Shown: positions 52,210 to 61,854, numbered from the stretch's first letter. The stretch is 64,000 nt of DNA from VAZQ01 sp034669045 (GCA_034669045.1 JAXDOD010000190.1:1-64000); one strand, 5' to 3'. A program made the numbers and translations. Notes: generated by a model not told the origin, from the letters alone.

Positions 52210-52473
52210 GTGAGCCTCCTTCAGACGGTGAATTTTCCAGGACTGCAGGACGTGTCGGCCAGAGCGCTCAACAAGTCCCGCACACAACCTATAGGATGTT
52301 CCGTTGCAGGGATATCGAAAAATCAACCCCCCTCTCTCCTGTCACTTTCAGATCCCGTGTTGTCGGGACCAAAGGTAAACACCGTTGTCGCAAGGCGCGC
52401 GCAATTCGATCAACTGCTGCAGCTTTTGATCAACACGCCACCTCGGATCGACCGAGATGTCAAACACTTGCAA

Positions 52474-52692
52474 TCACTTCGGCAAGCTTCCGACGTCCTG
52501 CAGCAGCTTGATGCAGGCCGGGCTCAGTTTGTCCTTCACCTTGACGAGGCAGGCGATCACTCGGCCCTCGCCGGGCTGTACGCCGGGACACAGCTTGTCG
52601 CGATCGTCGGCGCAGGCATTGCGCAACTCGGCGGAAGCGGTCCCCAGCGCCGCGAACATCAGCGCCAACACGAGACACGTCATACGGATCAT
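52474..52692 (-). CDS. Small secreted cysteine-rich-repeat protein
   Basis: A 72-residue protein with signal peptide MIRMTCLVLALMFAALGTAS. One cysteine-rich repeat of the GLG1/Cys_rich_CR type follows: LRNACADDRDKLCPGVQPGE, GRVIACLVKVKDKLSPACIK. The four cysteines form the usual CADD..KLCPGV..G..R..CL...LSPAC pattern. A GGGGAGA site precedes the start. Such small periplasmic proteins are common in rhizobia; role unknown. It lies about 120 bp downstream of the prepilin peptidase gene on the same strand. Confidence 0.72.
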   Translation of the reverse strand: MIRMTCLVLALMFAALGTASAELRNACADDRDKLCPGVQPGEGRVIACLVKVKDKLSPACIKLLQDVGSLPK

Positions 52693-52813
52693 TTCGCTCT
52701 CCCCATTTCGGCCGCCTGCCAGGGCGCTGCCCTACGGTGCGGTGCCGGCATTTGGTTGCCAAATCTTGGCGTAAATCGGGCACCGGAGCCACTACCAGAC
52801 TGGTCCCGGAAAG

Positions 52814-53458
52814 TCACCAGGGCACCAGCAGCATCGCGTCGAGATACCAGCAAAGCCAGATCGCCGGCGCCAGAAACAATCCGAACGGCAGCCTGCTGCT
52901 CAACCGGATCGGGCGTCCCAGGATCCACTGTCTGGTGCCGAACGCGACCAGGGCCGCGAGCGCTGCGATTTCGACCGCTAGCGGCATGACCGGCCAGTCG
53001 AGCCAGATGCCGGCGACGCCGGCGAGCTTGACGTCGCCCAGGCCGATGCCCTCGCGCCCGCGCAGGCGGGTGTAAACAAAGCGTATCAGCAGAAAGACCA
53101 GGGCCAGGACCACGCTTCGGATCGCGGCATCGGTGACGCCCTCCGTCGCGCTCGCGGAGTCCGCGATGCCGGCGTGCACGAGGCCGAGCGCCAGGCCGGC
53201 GGCCACCAATCCATTCGGGATGATGAACTGCCTGCCGTCGATGACCGCGATGGCAAGCATCACTAAGGCGAGGCCGGCCCCGAGCACGCCGCGCAGGCCC
53301 GGCGCGGCTGCGACGCTGGCAGCACACGCCGCCAGCGCGGCCAGTGCGATGGCCGCGCGCCAGGCCAGTCGCCGTCGAGTGGAGCGGACGCCCGGGTCGA
53401 GGAGGGGTGGAGGGGACTCCGGCTGCTTCGCTGAAGGCACGGCGCGCGCGCCGATCAC
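52814..53458 (-). CDS. gspO: Prepilin peptidase, A24 family (GspO/PilD type)
   Basis: An integral-membrane aspartyl protease that cuts pseudopilin leaders and methylates the new N-terminus. Motifs: LAIAVIDGRQFIIPNGLVAA (first catalytic Asp) and REGIGLGDVKLAGVAGIWLD (GxGD, second Asp). About six membrane helices. I start at GTG 53458 (VIGARAVPSAKQPESP); the open frame extends into gspD, so the start is uncertain. The N-terminal cysteine-motif cytoplasmic domain of classical PilD is absent, making this the short form. It follows gspD on the same strand and would process GspG, H, I, J and K encoded divergently. Confidence 0.78.
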   Translation of the reverse strand: MIGARAVPSAKQPESPPPLLDPGVRSTRRRLAWRAAIALAALAACAASVAAAPGLRGVLGAGLALVMLAIAVIDGRQFIIPNGLVAAGLALGLVHAGIADSASATEGVTDAAIRSVVLALVFLLIRFVYTRLRGREGIGLGDVKLAGVAGIWLDWPVMPLAVEIAALAALVAFGTRQWILGRPIRLSSRLPFGLFLAPAIWLCWYLDAMLLVPW

Positions 53459-53486
53459 GGTTCCGAGCGCGCGCGGCGGCGGCGCA

Positions 53487-55706
53487 TCAGCGTTGCTTGG
53501 GAATGCCGATCGGCGGCACCGGCGTGCCGGGAGCCACCGTCGTGCGCTGGCCTCCGAGCTTGGAGCGCAGCTCTTCCGCGACGTAATGCGCATCGACGCT
53601 GTCGCGGATGACCTGCGGCCGGATGAACATGATCAGCTCGATCCGTTGCGCGGTTCCGGCCTGATGCCCGAACAGATCGCCGACCTTGGGAATCTGCTCG
53701 AAGATGGGAAGCCCTTGGCGGCCTTTGTCGCGGCGCTCGCTGATGAGGCCGGCAAGGAGCACGGTCTGGCCGCTTGCCACCGCGATCGAGCTCTTCACCT
53801 TGCGCTGCGAAACGGTCGGCGTCAGGGTCGGATCGGAGTTGGCGACGTTGCTGATCTCCTGCTCGATGTCGAGCACGACATTGCCGTTGAAGTTGACCCG
53901 CGGAACGACCCGCAGAATGATGCCGGTGTTGCGGTAGTCGATGGTGTTGACGACCTGGTTGCTCGAATTGAGCACCGTCGCGGTGCCGGTGGTGACCGGG
54001 ATCTGGTCGCCAACCTGCAGCGTCGCGACCTGGTTGTCGAGCACGACCACGGACGGATTCGACAGGACCTTGACGTCGCTGACCTTGTGCAGCGCATCGA
54101 GGATCAATCGCGGCTCGGCCGCCGATCCGATCAGGAAGTTGAAGCCCGGGAATGCCCGCCCCAGGATCGCGCCGCCGGTGGTGTTGATGATCGAGCCCTT
54201 GTCCCTGCCGAGACCGACGTCGGAGCTCTTCAGGAAAAACTGGACGCCGTAGTTCAGCGTGTCGTTGAGCGTCACTTCGGCGATGGTGGCTTCGATCGCG
54301 ACCTGAAGCTGCGGCCGGTCGAGCTGTCGCAGGGTGCGCTCGATGATCCGGTAGCTTTCCTGGTTGGCGAAGATCAGCAGGTTGTTGTTGACCACGTCGG
54401 CGGTGATGCGCACGCCCGGCAGGACCGGCGATCCGCCGCTGCCGGCGGACCGGGCGCCGAATGATGTGTCGGATTTTGCTCCGCCGAGGCCCGGTTCGCC
54501 GCCCGCGGCGGCGGCACCGGCGGCGGCCGCCCCGCCCGGCTGCTGCGGGGCGTTGGACAGCGCCGGACGGCTGATCGAGGAGGGGCTGCCGCTCGATGAC
54601 GTGATCATCCCGGAGCCCGGCGCGATCTGATTGGCCGCCGAATCGAGCGTGGCACCGCCCGAACCCCCGGCGAACATCTCGTTGAGCAGCCGCGCCATCT
54701 GGCGCGCTTCGCCATAGCGGACGCGGTAGACCTTGACGCCGGTCGTGGTGGTGTCGGCGGTGTCGAGCCGGCTGATCCAGGTCGAGACCATCCGCAGCAG
54801 CTCGGTCTTGCGGGTGACCACCATGATGGCATTGAGCCGGCCGACCGGCTGCAGCTTGACCATGTTCTGGCTCATCCCGCCTTCGCCGGAATCGATGATC
54901 TTTTCGAGCTCCGCGATCAGCGGTTCGGGCGTGCTGCTGCGCACGGGATAAATCCCGACCGATTGCCCGCGCATCCAGTCGACGTCGAAGCTGAGCACGG
55001 TATCCAGCGCGGCGCGGCGCTCGGGTCCGCTTCCCTGGATGATGAGAAGGTTGCGCGCCGGATCGGCCCGCACGGTGCCCGGCTTGGTGGCGAAACTGTC
55101 GAGGATCTTCATCAACGTCGCCGCCGACACATACTGCAGCCGGATCACGCTGATGCCGTATCCCGGCTCGACCTGGCGATTGGTCGCGGCGCGGTCGAGA
55201 TTGCCAGAGCCGACGGCTTCCGCCGTGGGGACGAGGCGATAGCCCGCCGTGTCCCGGATCAGCGCCACGTTGCCCATCCGCAGGGCGGATTCGAGGACGA
55301 AGAGCACGTCCGATTTGGGCACCGGACGGCCGGACGCGAGGCTGATCGTGCCCTGCACCCGCGGATCGATGGTGTATCCGACCCCGAGAATGTCGCCGAG
55401 GATGACCTTGGCGACGGTGGTGATCGGCGTGTTCTCGAAATTGAGCTCATAGCCGTCGCCCGAGCCCGCCTGCGCGGCTTCCGCGGCCGCATCGACGACT
55501 TGCCCCTCATAGACGGTGGCACGCGGTCCTTGCGGCTGGTTCGGAACCTGCCCCTCGGGCGAGAAGCGCGGCAGCAGGTCCATCGCGCGGACCTTGTCGA
55601 GGACGTCTTGCGGACGGGCCTCGTCGCGCTCGACGGTGTAGAGATTGCAGGAGCACAGCGTCGCGCTGACGATCGACAAATAGATGACGCGCGATGCAGC
55701 GCGCAT
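53487..55706 (-). CDS. gspD: Type II secretion outer-membrane secretin GspD
   Basis: I start at ATG 55706, giving MRAASRVIYLSIVSATLCSC with a lipobox-like LCSC; a GTG at 55757 would add 17 residues. Domains in order: N0 (YELNFENTPITTVAKVILGD), several N/KH modules (ISVIRLQYVSAATLMKILDS, VKVYRVRYGEARQMARLLNE), a low-complexity Gly/Ala/Ser insert (about 430-480), and the secretin C-domain (VLSNPSVVVLDNQVATLQVG, VASGQTVLLAGLISERRDKG, MFIRPQVIRDS). The multimer forms the outer-membrane channel. It is divergent from gspE with about 225 bp between the start codons used here. Confidence 0.9.
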   Translation of the reverse strand: MRAASRVIYLSIVSATLCSCNLYTVERDEARPQDVLDKVRAMDLLPRFSPEGQVPNQPQGPRATVYEGQVVDAAAEAAQAGSGDGYELNFENTPITTVAKVILGDILGVGYTIDPRVQGTISLASGRPVPKSDVLFVLESALRMGNVALIRDTAGYRLVPTAEAVGSGNLDRAATNRQVEPGYGISVIRLQYVSAATLMKILDSFATKPGTVRADPARNLLIIQGSGPERRAALDTVLSFDVDWMRGQSVGIYPVRSSTPEPLIAELEKIIDSGEGGMSQNMVKLQPVGRLNAIMVVTRKTELLRMVSTWISRLDTADTTTTGVKVYRVRYGEARQMARLLNEMFAGGSGGATLDSAANQIAPGSGMITSSSGSPSSISRPALSNAPQQPGGAAAAGAAAAGGEPGLGGAKSDTSFGARSAGSGGSPVLPGVRITADVVNNNLLIFANQESYRIIERTLRQLDRPQLQVAIEATIAEVTLNDTLNYGVQFFLKSSDVGLGRDKGSIINTTGGAILGRAFPGFNFLIGSAAEPRLILDALHKVSDVKVLSNPSVVVLDNQVATLQVGDQIPVTTGTATVLNSSNQVVNTIDYRNTGIILRVVPRVNFNGNVVLDIEQEISNVANSDPTLTPTVSQRKVKSSIAVASGQTVLLAGLISERRDKGRQGLPIFEQIPKVGDLFGHQAGTAQRIELIMFIRPQVIRDSVDAHYVAEELRSKLGGQRTTVAPGTPVPPIGIPKQR

Positions 55707-55932
55707 CGCCGGGCACTTGCGCAACGATGTCAGGACCGCGACCAATGTACTCCCCACGCAACCCGCATTTATCGCCGACCGTTAGAGACGACAACAGAGT
55801 GGCGATAAATTGACAGCCGAGGACGCCATTGATAGAAAACAACAACAATAGGTGTCAAGAAGAAAGGGCCCGAGGGGGGGGACACTTGTAAGGGCTCTTG
55901 TAAGGGCTCTTCTTGGCTCGCCAGGACAATCT

Positions 55933-57621
55933 ATGCGCGCGAATACTTCCAGGGAATTCGAAGAATACTTATCGAGCCGGCATCCCTTTAGGCTCGATTC
56001 TCGCGCGAAGGGCGGCTCGTCTGACACTCAACAGGCCGAGAAAACCCTTCGCAAGCTCTGGGAGCTCACCGAGCTGTCGGCCAAGGACTTTGCCGACGAG
56101 GTGGCGCGCTTCTACGAGCTCCCGCGCCTCGGCCTGTCGCAGTTGATCGCCGCGGCCGCCGTGGCGGGCGGCTTTTCGCGCCGCTTCCTGCGCGAAACCA
56201 CCATTTTTCCCTACCAGACGCCGGAAGGCAGCCTCAAGCTCGTGGTCGGCGATCCGACCGACCTTGCCGCCATCCGGGCCGCGGAGATCGTGCTCGGCGG
56301 ACCGGTCGAGGTCGAGATCGGCTCGTTCGAGGACATCGCGACGGTGCTCGCGGAGCGGCTCGGCGACGACGAAGCGCCGGCCTCGGGAACCGGCGACGTC
56401 GCCAGCGCCCGCGCCGAGGACGACGTGGAGAGCCTGCGCGATCTGGCGAGCGGGGCGCCGGTCGTGCGCGCGGTCAACGATCTGCTCGAAAAGGCCGCGG
56501 AGCTGCGGGCGAGCGACATTCACATCGAGCCGTTCCGCGCCAACCTGGTCGTGCGCATGCGCATCGACGGAATGTTGCGCGCGATGCCGGCGCCGACCGG
56601 GGTTCCGCCGCAGGCGCTGATCTCGCGCATCAAGATTCTGTCGGGCCTCAACATCGCCGAGCGGCGGCTGCCGCAGGACGGCGCCGCGCGCCTGCACATC
56701 ACCCGCTCCGAGATCGACGTGCGGATCGCGACCATGCCGACGCAGCATGGCGAATCGGCCGTGATCCGCCTGCTGCCGAAGGACCGCGGTCTCCTCGAGA
56801 TCAGCAAGCTCGGACTCTCGCACGGCGATGAGGTCAAGCTCACCCGGCTGCTCGATCTGCCGCACGGCATGATCGTGGTCACCGGTCCGACCGGCAGCGG
56901 CAAGACCACCACGCTCGCGACCATGCTGTCCATTCTCAACCAGACCACGCGAAAGATCCTGACCATCGAAGACCCGGTGGAATACGAGATTCCCGGCATC
57001 AACCAGTCGCAGGTGAAGCCCGCGATCGGGCTGACCTTCGCCACCGCGATGCGCGCCTTCGTCCGCCAGGACCCCGACGTGATCATGGTCGGCGAGGTGC
57101 GCGACTCTGAAACCGCGCACATCGCCATCCATGCCGCGCTGACGGGCCATCTGGTGCTGACCACGCTGCACACCGAGACGGCCGCGGCCGCCATTCCGCG
57201 CCTGCTCGACCTCAAGGTGGAAAGCTTCCTGCTCAAGTCGACGTTGCGCGCCGCCATCGCGCAGCGGCTGGTGCGCGTCTTGTGCGATCGCTGCAAGATC
57301 ACCCGCACCTTGACCAGCGCGGACCTCGCGGCCGACCCGCGCTACGCCACGCTCGGCCTGCAGATCGGAGAGGACGTGCATGAGCCGCACGGCTGCGAGC
57401 GCTGCGGCGGCACCGGCTATCGCGGCCGCAACGGCGTGTTCGAGGTGCTCGAGATGTCCGAGGAGGTGCGGCCGATGATCACCGGCAACGCCGATTCCAA
57501 CACCATCGACGAGGCCGCCATCCGCGCCGGCATGACCACCATGATCGACGACGCGGTCGCCAAATGCCGCAGCGGGATGACTTCGGCCGCCGAAGTCCTC
57601 CGCGTTACGACGATACGCTAA
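55933..57621 (+). CDS. gspE: Type II secretion ATPase GspE
   Basis: I start at ATG 55933 (MRANTSREFEEYLSSRHPFR) with AGGA seven bases before; an upstream GTG at 55852 would add 27 residues of doubtful sequence. An N-terminal domain contacts GspL (FYELPRLGLSQLIAAAAVAG). The hexameric motor has Walker A GPTGSGKTTT (about residue 318), an Asp box, Walker B region QDPDVIMVGEVRDSETAHIA and HAALTGHLVLTTLHTETA. A zinc site uses Cys451/454 and Cys488/491 (CDRC, CERC), the tetracysteine motif of T2SS ATPases. First gene of the plus-strand gspE-M operon. Confidence 0.9.
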   Translation: MRANTSREFEEYLSSRHPFRLDSRAKGGSSDTQQAEKTLRKLWELTELSAKDFADEVARFYELPRLGLSQLIAAAAVAGGFSRRFLRETTIFPYQTPEGSLKLVVGDPTDLAAIRAAEIVLGGPVEVEIGSFEDIATVLAERLGDDEAPASGTGDVASARAEDDVESLRDLASGAPVVRAVNDLLEKAAELRASDIHIEPFRANLVVRMRIDGMLRAMPAPTGVPPQALISRIKILSGLNIAERRLPQDGAARLHITRSEIDVRIATMPTQHGESAVIRLLPKDRGLLEISKLGLSHGDEVKLTRLLDLPHGMIVVTGPTGSGKTTTLATMLSILNQTTRKILTIEDPVEYEIPGINQSQVKPAIGLTFATAMRAFVRQDPDVIMVGEVRDSETAHIAIHAALTGHLVLTTLHTETAAAAIPRLLDLKVESFLLKSTLRAAIAQRLVRVLCDRCKITRTLTSADLAADPRYATLGLQIGEDVHEPHGCERCGGTGYRGRNGVFEVLEMSEEVRPMITGNADSNTIDEAAIRAGMTTMIDDAVAKCRSGMTSAAEVLRVTTIR

Positions 57622-57625
57622 CACC

Positions 57626-58840
57626 GTGCCCAATTTCCGCTATCGAGCGCTGACCCAGACCGGCGAGATCGTAAGCGGGTCGATCGCGGCCCCGACCGCG
57701 GCCGAGGTGGCGCGCCGCATCGAATATCTCGGGCTGGTGCCGATCGAGACCGTCACCGAACAGGGCGACGCTCCGGCCGCGCGCGTGAATGCCTCGTTCT
57801 TCTATCGGCCGCGCAGCGAGGACGTGACGGTCTTCACCCGCGACTTCGCGCTGCTGCTGAAGGCGGGCGCGCGCATCGACGATGCGCTGGCGCTGCTCGC
57901 GAGCGACATGGATATCGGCCGCCTGCGCCCGTTCGTCGGGCAGATCAGGGCGAGCGTGGTTGCGGGCGAAAGCCTCGCCGAGGCGATGTCGCATCACCCG
58001 CTGCTGTTCCCGGACATGTTCGTGGCGCTGGTGCGGGTTGGCGAGGCCTCCGGCACGCTCGACCACGTGCTGGAAGCCCTCGGGAGCGAGCGGGCCCGTT
58101 CCGAGGCCCTGCAGCGAAAGGTCGGCGACGCGCTGCGCTACCCTGCCTTCGTCCTGTTCGCGGCCGGCACCGTCCTGGTGTTCTTCCTGCTGTTCGTATT
58201 GCCGCAATTTGCCTCGGTGCTGCGCGATTTCGGCGCCAAGCTCGATCCCATCGTCATGACGTTTCTTAGCTTTTCGGAGCTGTTGCGCGCCCACACGGTC
58301 GAAGTCGGGGTCGGCGCCGTGGTCGCGGTCGTTGCGGGCTGGCTGGTGTTCCGGCGCCCGAAAGTCCGCAGCGCCATGATGTCGGCGGTGTCGCGGGTTC
58401 CGCTCGTCCGCACCGTGTTCAGCCTGCATCGCACGGCCTTGTTCTGCCGCAATCTGGGCGTTCTGCTCGGAAGCGGTGTCCCGCTGACGACGACGCTGCG
58501 CATCCTGGTCGACATGATGGCGCGGACCGGCAACGCGGAGGGCTGGAGCAAGACCGCTGAGCGCGTCCGGCACGGCGGGAAGCTGTCCGACGGGCTCGCG
58601 GAGGCGGCGATACTTCCGGCGATGGCGGTGCGCATGATAAAGATCGGCGAGGAAACCGGGCAGTTGCCGGTGCTGTCGGGACGGGTGGCCGACTTCTACG
58701 AGGCCAAGCTCCAGCGCAGCCTCGACCGGGTGGTCGGCATCGTCGGCCCGCTTGCCATCATCATCATCGCCGCCGTCGTCGGTGGCCTGATCGTTTCCGT
58801 GATGACCGCGCTGATGTCGGTCACCCAGATTGTCGGATGA
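57626..58840 (+). CDS. gspF: Type II secretion inner-membrane platform protein GspF
   Basis: A 404-residue protein starting at GTG 57626, four bases after gspE. N-terminal PNFRYRALTQTGEIVSGSIA is the family start. Two T2SSF domains (VTVFTRDFALLLKAGARIDD, ALFCRNLGVLLGSGVPLTTT) each contain RVGEASGTLDHVLEAL- and KIGEETGQLP-type segments. Three membrane helices (FVLFAAGTVLVFFLLFVLPQ; AVVAVVAGWLVF; LAIIIIAAVVGGLIVSVMTA). It is the rotor-like platform onto which pseudopilins assemble. It overlaps gspG by 4 bp. Confidence 0.92.
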   Translation: MPNFRYRALTQTGEIVSGSIAAPTAAEVARRIEYLGLVPIETVTEQGDAPAARVNASFFYRPRSEDVTVFTRDFALLLKAGARIDDALALLASDMDIGRLRPFVGQIRASVVAGESLAEAMSHHPLLFPDMFVALVRVGEASGTLDHVLEALGSERARSEALQRKVGDALRYPAFVLFAAGTVLVFFLLFVLPQFASVLRDFGAKLDPIVMTFLSFSELLRAHTVEVGVGAVVAVVAGWLVFRRPKVRSAMMSAVSRVPLVRTVFSLHRTALFCRNLGVLLGSGVPLTTTLRILVDMMARTGNAEGWSKTAERVRHGGKLSDGLAEAAILPAMAVRMIKIGEETGQLPVLSGRVADFYEAKLQRSLDRVVGIVGPLAIIIIAAVVGGLIVSVMTALMSVTQIVG

Positions 58841-59352
58841 AGTTGATGAGTTGGATGAGAGGGGACATGTGGAATTTCGGCTTCGACAGGCTTGCGTTGC
58901 GGACGGTTGCGCCACGTCGTCGTCGCCGGCGCGCGCGACACGGCGAGCAAGGCTTCACGCTGGTCGAGATCCTGGTCGTCATCACGATCATCGGCCTCAT
59001 CATGGGCCTGGTCGGCCCGCGCGTCCTGAATTATCTCGCCGAGTCGAAGGCCAAGGCCGCCAAGATCCAGATCGAGAGCTTCTCGAGCGCGCTCGACCTC
59101 TATTACCTCGACACCGGAAAATATCCGTCCAGCTCGGAAGGTCTCGGCGCGCTGGTGCAACGCAGCGGCAACACGCAATCGTGGAACGGGCCGTATCTCA
59201 AGGGCGGCGTGGTGCCAAACGACCCGTGGGGCAAGCCCTACATCTACCGGGCGCCCGGCGAGCACGGCGCATATGACATGATGTCCTACGGTGCGGATGG
59301 ACAAGAAGGTGGCACAGGCACGGCGGCCGACATCACGAGTTGGACGCGTTGA
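58837..59352 (+). CDS. gspG: Major pseudopilin GspG
   Basis: A 171-residue precursor. The prepilin site is RHGEQG/FTLVEILVVITIIG with Glu5 of the mature protein present. The mature domain is typical: PRVLNYLAESKAKAAKIQIE, YYLDTGKYPSSSEGLGALVQ, WNGPYLKGGVVPNDPWGKPY, YDMMSYGADGQEGGTG (calcium-binding loop). The leader is unusually long (about 39 residues, with an RRRRRRAR basic run); internal starts at ATG 58852 or 58867 would shorten it. ATGA overlap with gspF. Confidence 0.92.
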   Translation: MKLMSWMRGDMWNFGFDRLALRTVAPRRRRRRARHGEQGFTLVEILVVITIIGLIMGLVGPRVLNYLAESKAKAAKIQIESFSSALDLYYLDTGKYPSSSEGLGALVQRSGNTQSWNGPYLKGGVVPNDPWGKPYIYRAPGEHGAYDMMSYGADGQEGGTGTAADITSWTR

Positions 59353-59359
59353 CGCGCCG

Positions 59360-59809
59360 ATGCGGCAGGACGGCTTCACATTGTTCGAAGTCGTTTGCGT
59401 CGTCGCCATCATATCGATCATTGCGGCGATCATCCTGCCGGGCCTGCCGCGCGGGACGTCGCGCGCGCGGATCGAGGCCTATGCGCTCGAAGCCGCCACG
59501 ATCCTCAAGGCCGACCGCAACGCCGCGATCCGGCGGCGGACGGAAGTGGTCACGCAGATCGATGCGCGCGCGCGATCGCTGCACTCGGGCATCTCGGGCC
59601 GCAGCGTGCGGATGCCTGAGGATGTGCTGTTCGAGGCCAGCCTGGCCGCGCGCTGCAATGGGCGCAGCGTCGGGACCACGATCAATTTCTTCTCGTCCGG
59701 GATGTCCTGCGGCGGCGCGATCATCCTGACGCGACAAGGCATCGGCTACCAGATTCGCGTCAACTGGCTCACGGGAGGGATCGAGGTTGCTCCGTTCAGC
59801 TCGCTCTGA
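59360..59809 (+). CDS. gspH: Minor pseudopilin GspH
   Basis: Start at ATG 59360 gives the short leader MRQDG/FTLFEVVCVVAIISII. A longer frame from 59291 would overlap gspG and is less likely. The mature part is a type IV pilin-like helix followed by YALEAATILKADRNAAIRRR, FSSGMSCGGAIILTRQGIG and VNWLTGGIEVAPFSS, the GspH pattern. Two cysteines (AARCNGR, GMSCGG) may form a disulfide. It sits 7 bp after gspG and overlaps gspI by about 23 bp. Confidence 0.82.
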   Translation: MRQDGFTLFEVVCVVAIISIIAAIILPGLPRGTSRARIEAYALEAATILKADRNAAIRRRTEVVTQIDARARSLHSGISGRSVRMPEDVLFEASLAARCNGRSVGTTINFFSSGMSCGGAIILTRQGIGYQIRVNWLTGGIEVAPFSSL

Positions 59810-60191
59810 GCGCCGACGTGGCGACGCCGGCTTCACGCTCATCGAGGTGCTTGTCGCGCTTGCGGTGATCGCCGTGGTGCTGACGGCGATCGGCTCGTTG
59901 GTGGCGGCGAGTGCCCGCGGCACCCGCTCGATCGATGCGCACCTGGCGCTGGTCGAGACCGCGCGCGCCATCGAGACCGGCTTGCCGTCGCGCGAGGACC
60001 TCAAGACCGGGAGTTTTTCAGGCGAGCTGGCCGGCCACCGCTGGCGCGTCGACGTGCAGCCGTTCGCGGCCAACGTCGACTCGCGCACGCCGTCGCAGTG
60101 GATACCGCTCACCGTCGTGATCCGGGTCCAGTCTCCGGCCGGCAGCGTTCTGCAGCTCGACACCGTGCGGCTGCGCCGGCGGCCGGAATGA
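59787..60191 (+). CDS. gspI: Minor pseudopilin GspI
   Basis: A 134-residue precursor from TTG 59787, supported by GGGAGGG seven bases upstream. Leader MLRSARSERRRGDAG/FTLIEVLVALAVIAVV with mature Glu5 is the strongest pseudopilin signature of the set. The C-terminal domain (FSGELAGHRWRVDVQPFAAN, WIPLTVVIRVQSPAGSVLQL) is T2SSI-like. It overlaps gspH at its start and gspJ by 4 bp at its end, so expression is tightly coupled. Confidence 0.85.
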   Translation: MLRSARSERRRGDAGFTLIEVLVALAVIAVVLTAIGSLVAASARGTRSIDAHLALVETARAIETGLPSREDLKTGSFSGELAGHRWRVDVQPFAANVDSRTPSQWIPLTVVIRVQSPAGSVLQLDTVRLRRRPE

Positions 60192-60892
60192 ACCGGCGAC
60201 CGGCCCGCAGCGCGGCTTCCAATTCCGGCTTCACGATGATCGAAGCCCTGATCGCGACCGCCCTGATGGTTGCGATCCTGACGGCGCTGGCCACGGTCAC
60301 GGCGCAATGGCTGCCGAACTGGAACCGCGGCTTTGCGCGGGTGCAGCGAAGCGAGCTGTTGTCGTTCGGCCTGGAGCGAATCGTCAGTGATCTTGCGGCC
60401 GCCGAATTCGTGCCGCCCCACAACAAGACCAAGGACCCGCTGTTCGACGGCGGTGAAATCTCGGTCACCTTCGTGCGATCCGCGCTCGGCCCCAATGCGC
60501 GGCCGGGCCTTGAAGTCATCAGGCTGGCGGAAGTCAGCGAGGGCAACGGCCTCACGATGGTCAGGCTGCGCGCGCCCTTCGTGCCGCTCGAACCGACGCT
60601 GCCGGTGAACCCGCAGCTCAAGTTCTTCGATCCGGTCATGCTGGTGCGGGCGCCGTACCGGATCACGTTCGCCTATGCCGGCCCGGACCGGGTCTGGAAG
60701 ACCACGTGGCGCGAGTCCAACCAGCTTCCGCGCGCCGTGCGCATCCTCCTGCGCGACGCCGCGACCGACCAGACGCTGTCGGTGTCGACCGCCACCATGG
60801 TTCATGTCGTGGTCGGGGCGGAATGCGTCCGATCCAGGAACCCGCGCGACTGCAACAAGGTCCAGGCCGCTCCTCCCGCTTCGAATCTCTGA
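60188..60892 (+). CDS. gspJ: Minor pseudopilin GspJ
   Basis: A 234-residue precursor from ATG 60188. The site NSG/FTMIEALIATALMVAILT has mature Glu5. The body has FARVQRSELLSFGLERIVSD, LAAAEFVPPHNKTKDPLFDG and GLTMVRLRAPFVPLEP, then SRNPRDCNKVQAAPP near the end, with cysteines CVRSRNPRDC possibly paired. It belongs to the pilus-tip complex with GspI and GspK. Spacing to gspK is 20 bp. Confidence 0.84.
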   Translation: MNRRPARSAASNSGFTMIEALIATALMVAILTALATVTAQWLPNWNRGFARVQRSELLSFGLERIVSDLAAAEFVPPHNKTKDPLFDGGEISVTFVRSALGPNARPGLEVIRLAEVSEGNGLTMVRLRAPFVPLEPTLPVNPQLKFFDPVMLVRAPYRITFAYAGPDRVWKTTWRESNQLPRAVRILLRDAATDQTLSVSTATMVHVVVGAECVRSRNPRDCNKVQAAPPASNL

Positions 60893-60912
60893 AACAGGCG
60901 ACGATCGCAACC

Positions 60913-61854
60913 ATGAACCCTCGGGCCCCAAGGATCAGCCGCCGCCGCGATCGCGATGGATTCATCGTGGTGGCGGTGCTCTGGATCCTGGCGGCGCTGG
61001 CGACGCTTGCATCGATCTACGCGGTCTACGTCTCCAACACGGCGGCTGCCGCGAGCGTCAACGACGACCGCATCCGGGCCGGGGCGCTGGTTTCGGCAGC
61101 CGTCGAGCTCACGGCCTTTCAGCTTACCCTCGGCAAGCCGGAAGAGCGGCGGCCGCGGGGAACCTTCACGTTCCGGATCGGCACCGGCAGCGTGGCTGTG
61201 GAATTCCGCTCCGAAGCCGCGCGCATTGACCTCAACGCCGCCCCCAAGGAACTCCTGGCCGGGCTGTTTGCCGCCCTCGGCGCCAGCCAGACCAACGCCG
61301 AAGCCTATGCCGAGCGCATCGTCGGGTGGCGCACGCTCGCGACCGGAGACGATCTGTCCGGCACCGAGTCCTCCGCCTACCGGACCGCCGGCATTCCCTA
61401 TCGGCCGCGCCAGGGCCCGTTCGCCCACGTTTCCGAATTATGGCTGGTGATGGGGATTCCCCCGGTCATGGTCGAGCGGGCGCTGCCGTTCGTGACCGTG
61501 TTCAGCGGCCGGGCGGACGTCAGCCTCCTCGATGCCGAGCCGCAGGTCCTGGCCGCGCTGCCGGGAATGACGCCGGAACGGCTCGGCGCCATTTTGAGAC
61601 AGCGCAACGGGGGTCGGCAGGATGGCGGCGGCGTGCTAGGAGGGGCGACTTCCGAAGCGCCAGCCGCTCCCGGCGACACCGCCAAAGCGACCCGGGTGAA
61701 GATCAGCATCGTGTTCGACAACGGCCGGCGTCTCAATGCGGCCGTGGTCATTCTGCTGCTCGAGGGCGCCGATGACCCGTATTATGTCTTGTCGTGGCGG
61801 GACGATGCCGATGGACCGATGGCGGACGATCCGCCCGTGGTGAGTTTGCGATGA
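60913..61854 (+). CDS. gspK: Pilus-tip pseudopilin GspK
   Basis: A 313-residue protein from ATG 60913. The hydrophobic start RDG/FIVVAVLWILAALATLAS lacks Glu5, as is normal for GspK, which caps the pseudopilus. The T2SSK domain has IDLNAAPKELLAGLFAALGA, AYAERIVGWRTLATGDDLSG, YRPRQGPFAHVSELWLVMGI and a helix-hairpin-helix-like LNAAPQV variant (LLDAEPQVLAALPGMTPERL). It overlaps gspL by 4 bp. Confidence 0.85.
   Translation: MNPRAPRISRRRDRDGFIVVAVLWILAALATLASIYAVYVSNTAAAASVNDDRIRAGALVSAAVELTAFQLTLGKPEERRPRGTFTFRIGTGSVAVEFRSEAARIDLNAAPKELLAGLFAALGASQTNAEAYAERIVGWRTLATGDDLSGTESSAYRTAGIPYRPRQGPFAHVSELWLVMGIPPVMVERALPFVTVFSGRADVSLLDAEPQVLAALPGMTPERLGAILRQRNGGRQDGGGVLGGATSEAPAAPGDTAKATRVKISIVFDNGRRLNAAVVILLLEGADDPYYVLSWRDDADGPMADDPPVVSLR

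Noticed and set aside
55969..57633. A 554-residue open frame antisense to gspE
   Set aside because: The sense frame has all ATPase motifs and zinc cysteines; the antisense frame has no motif and runs into neighbouring gspF.
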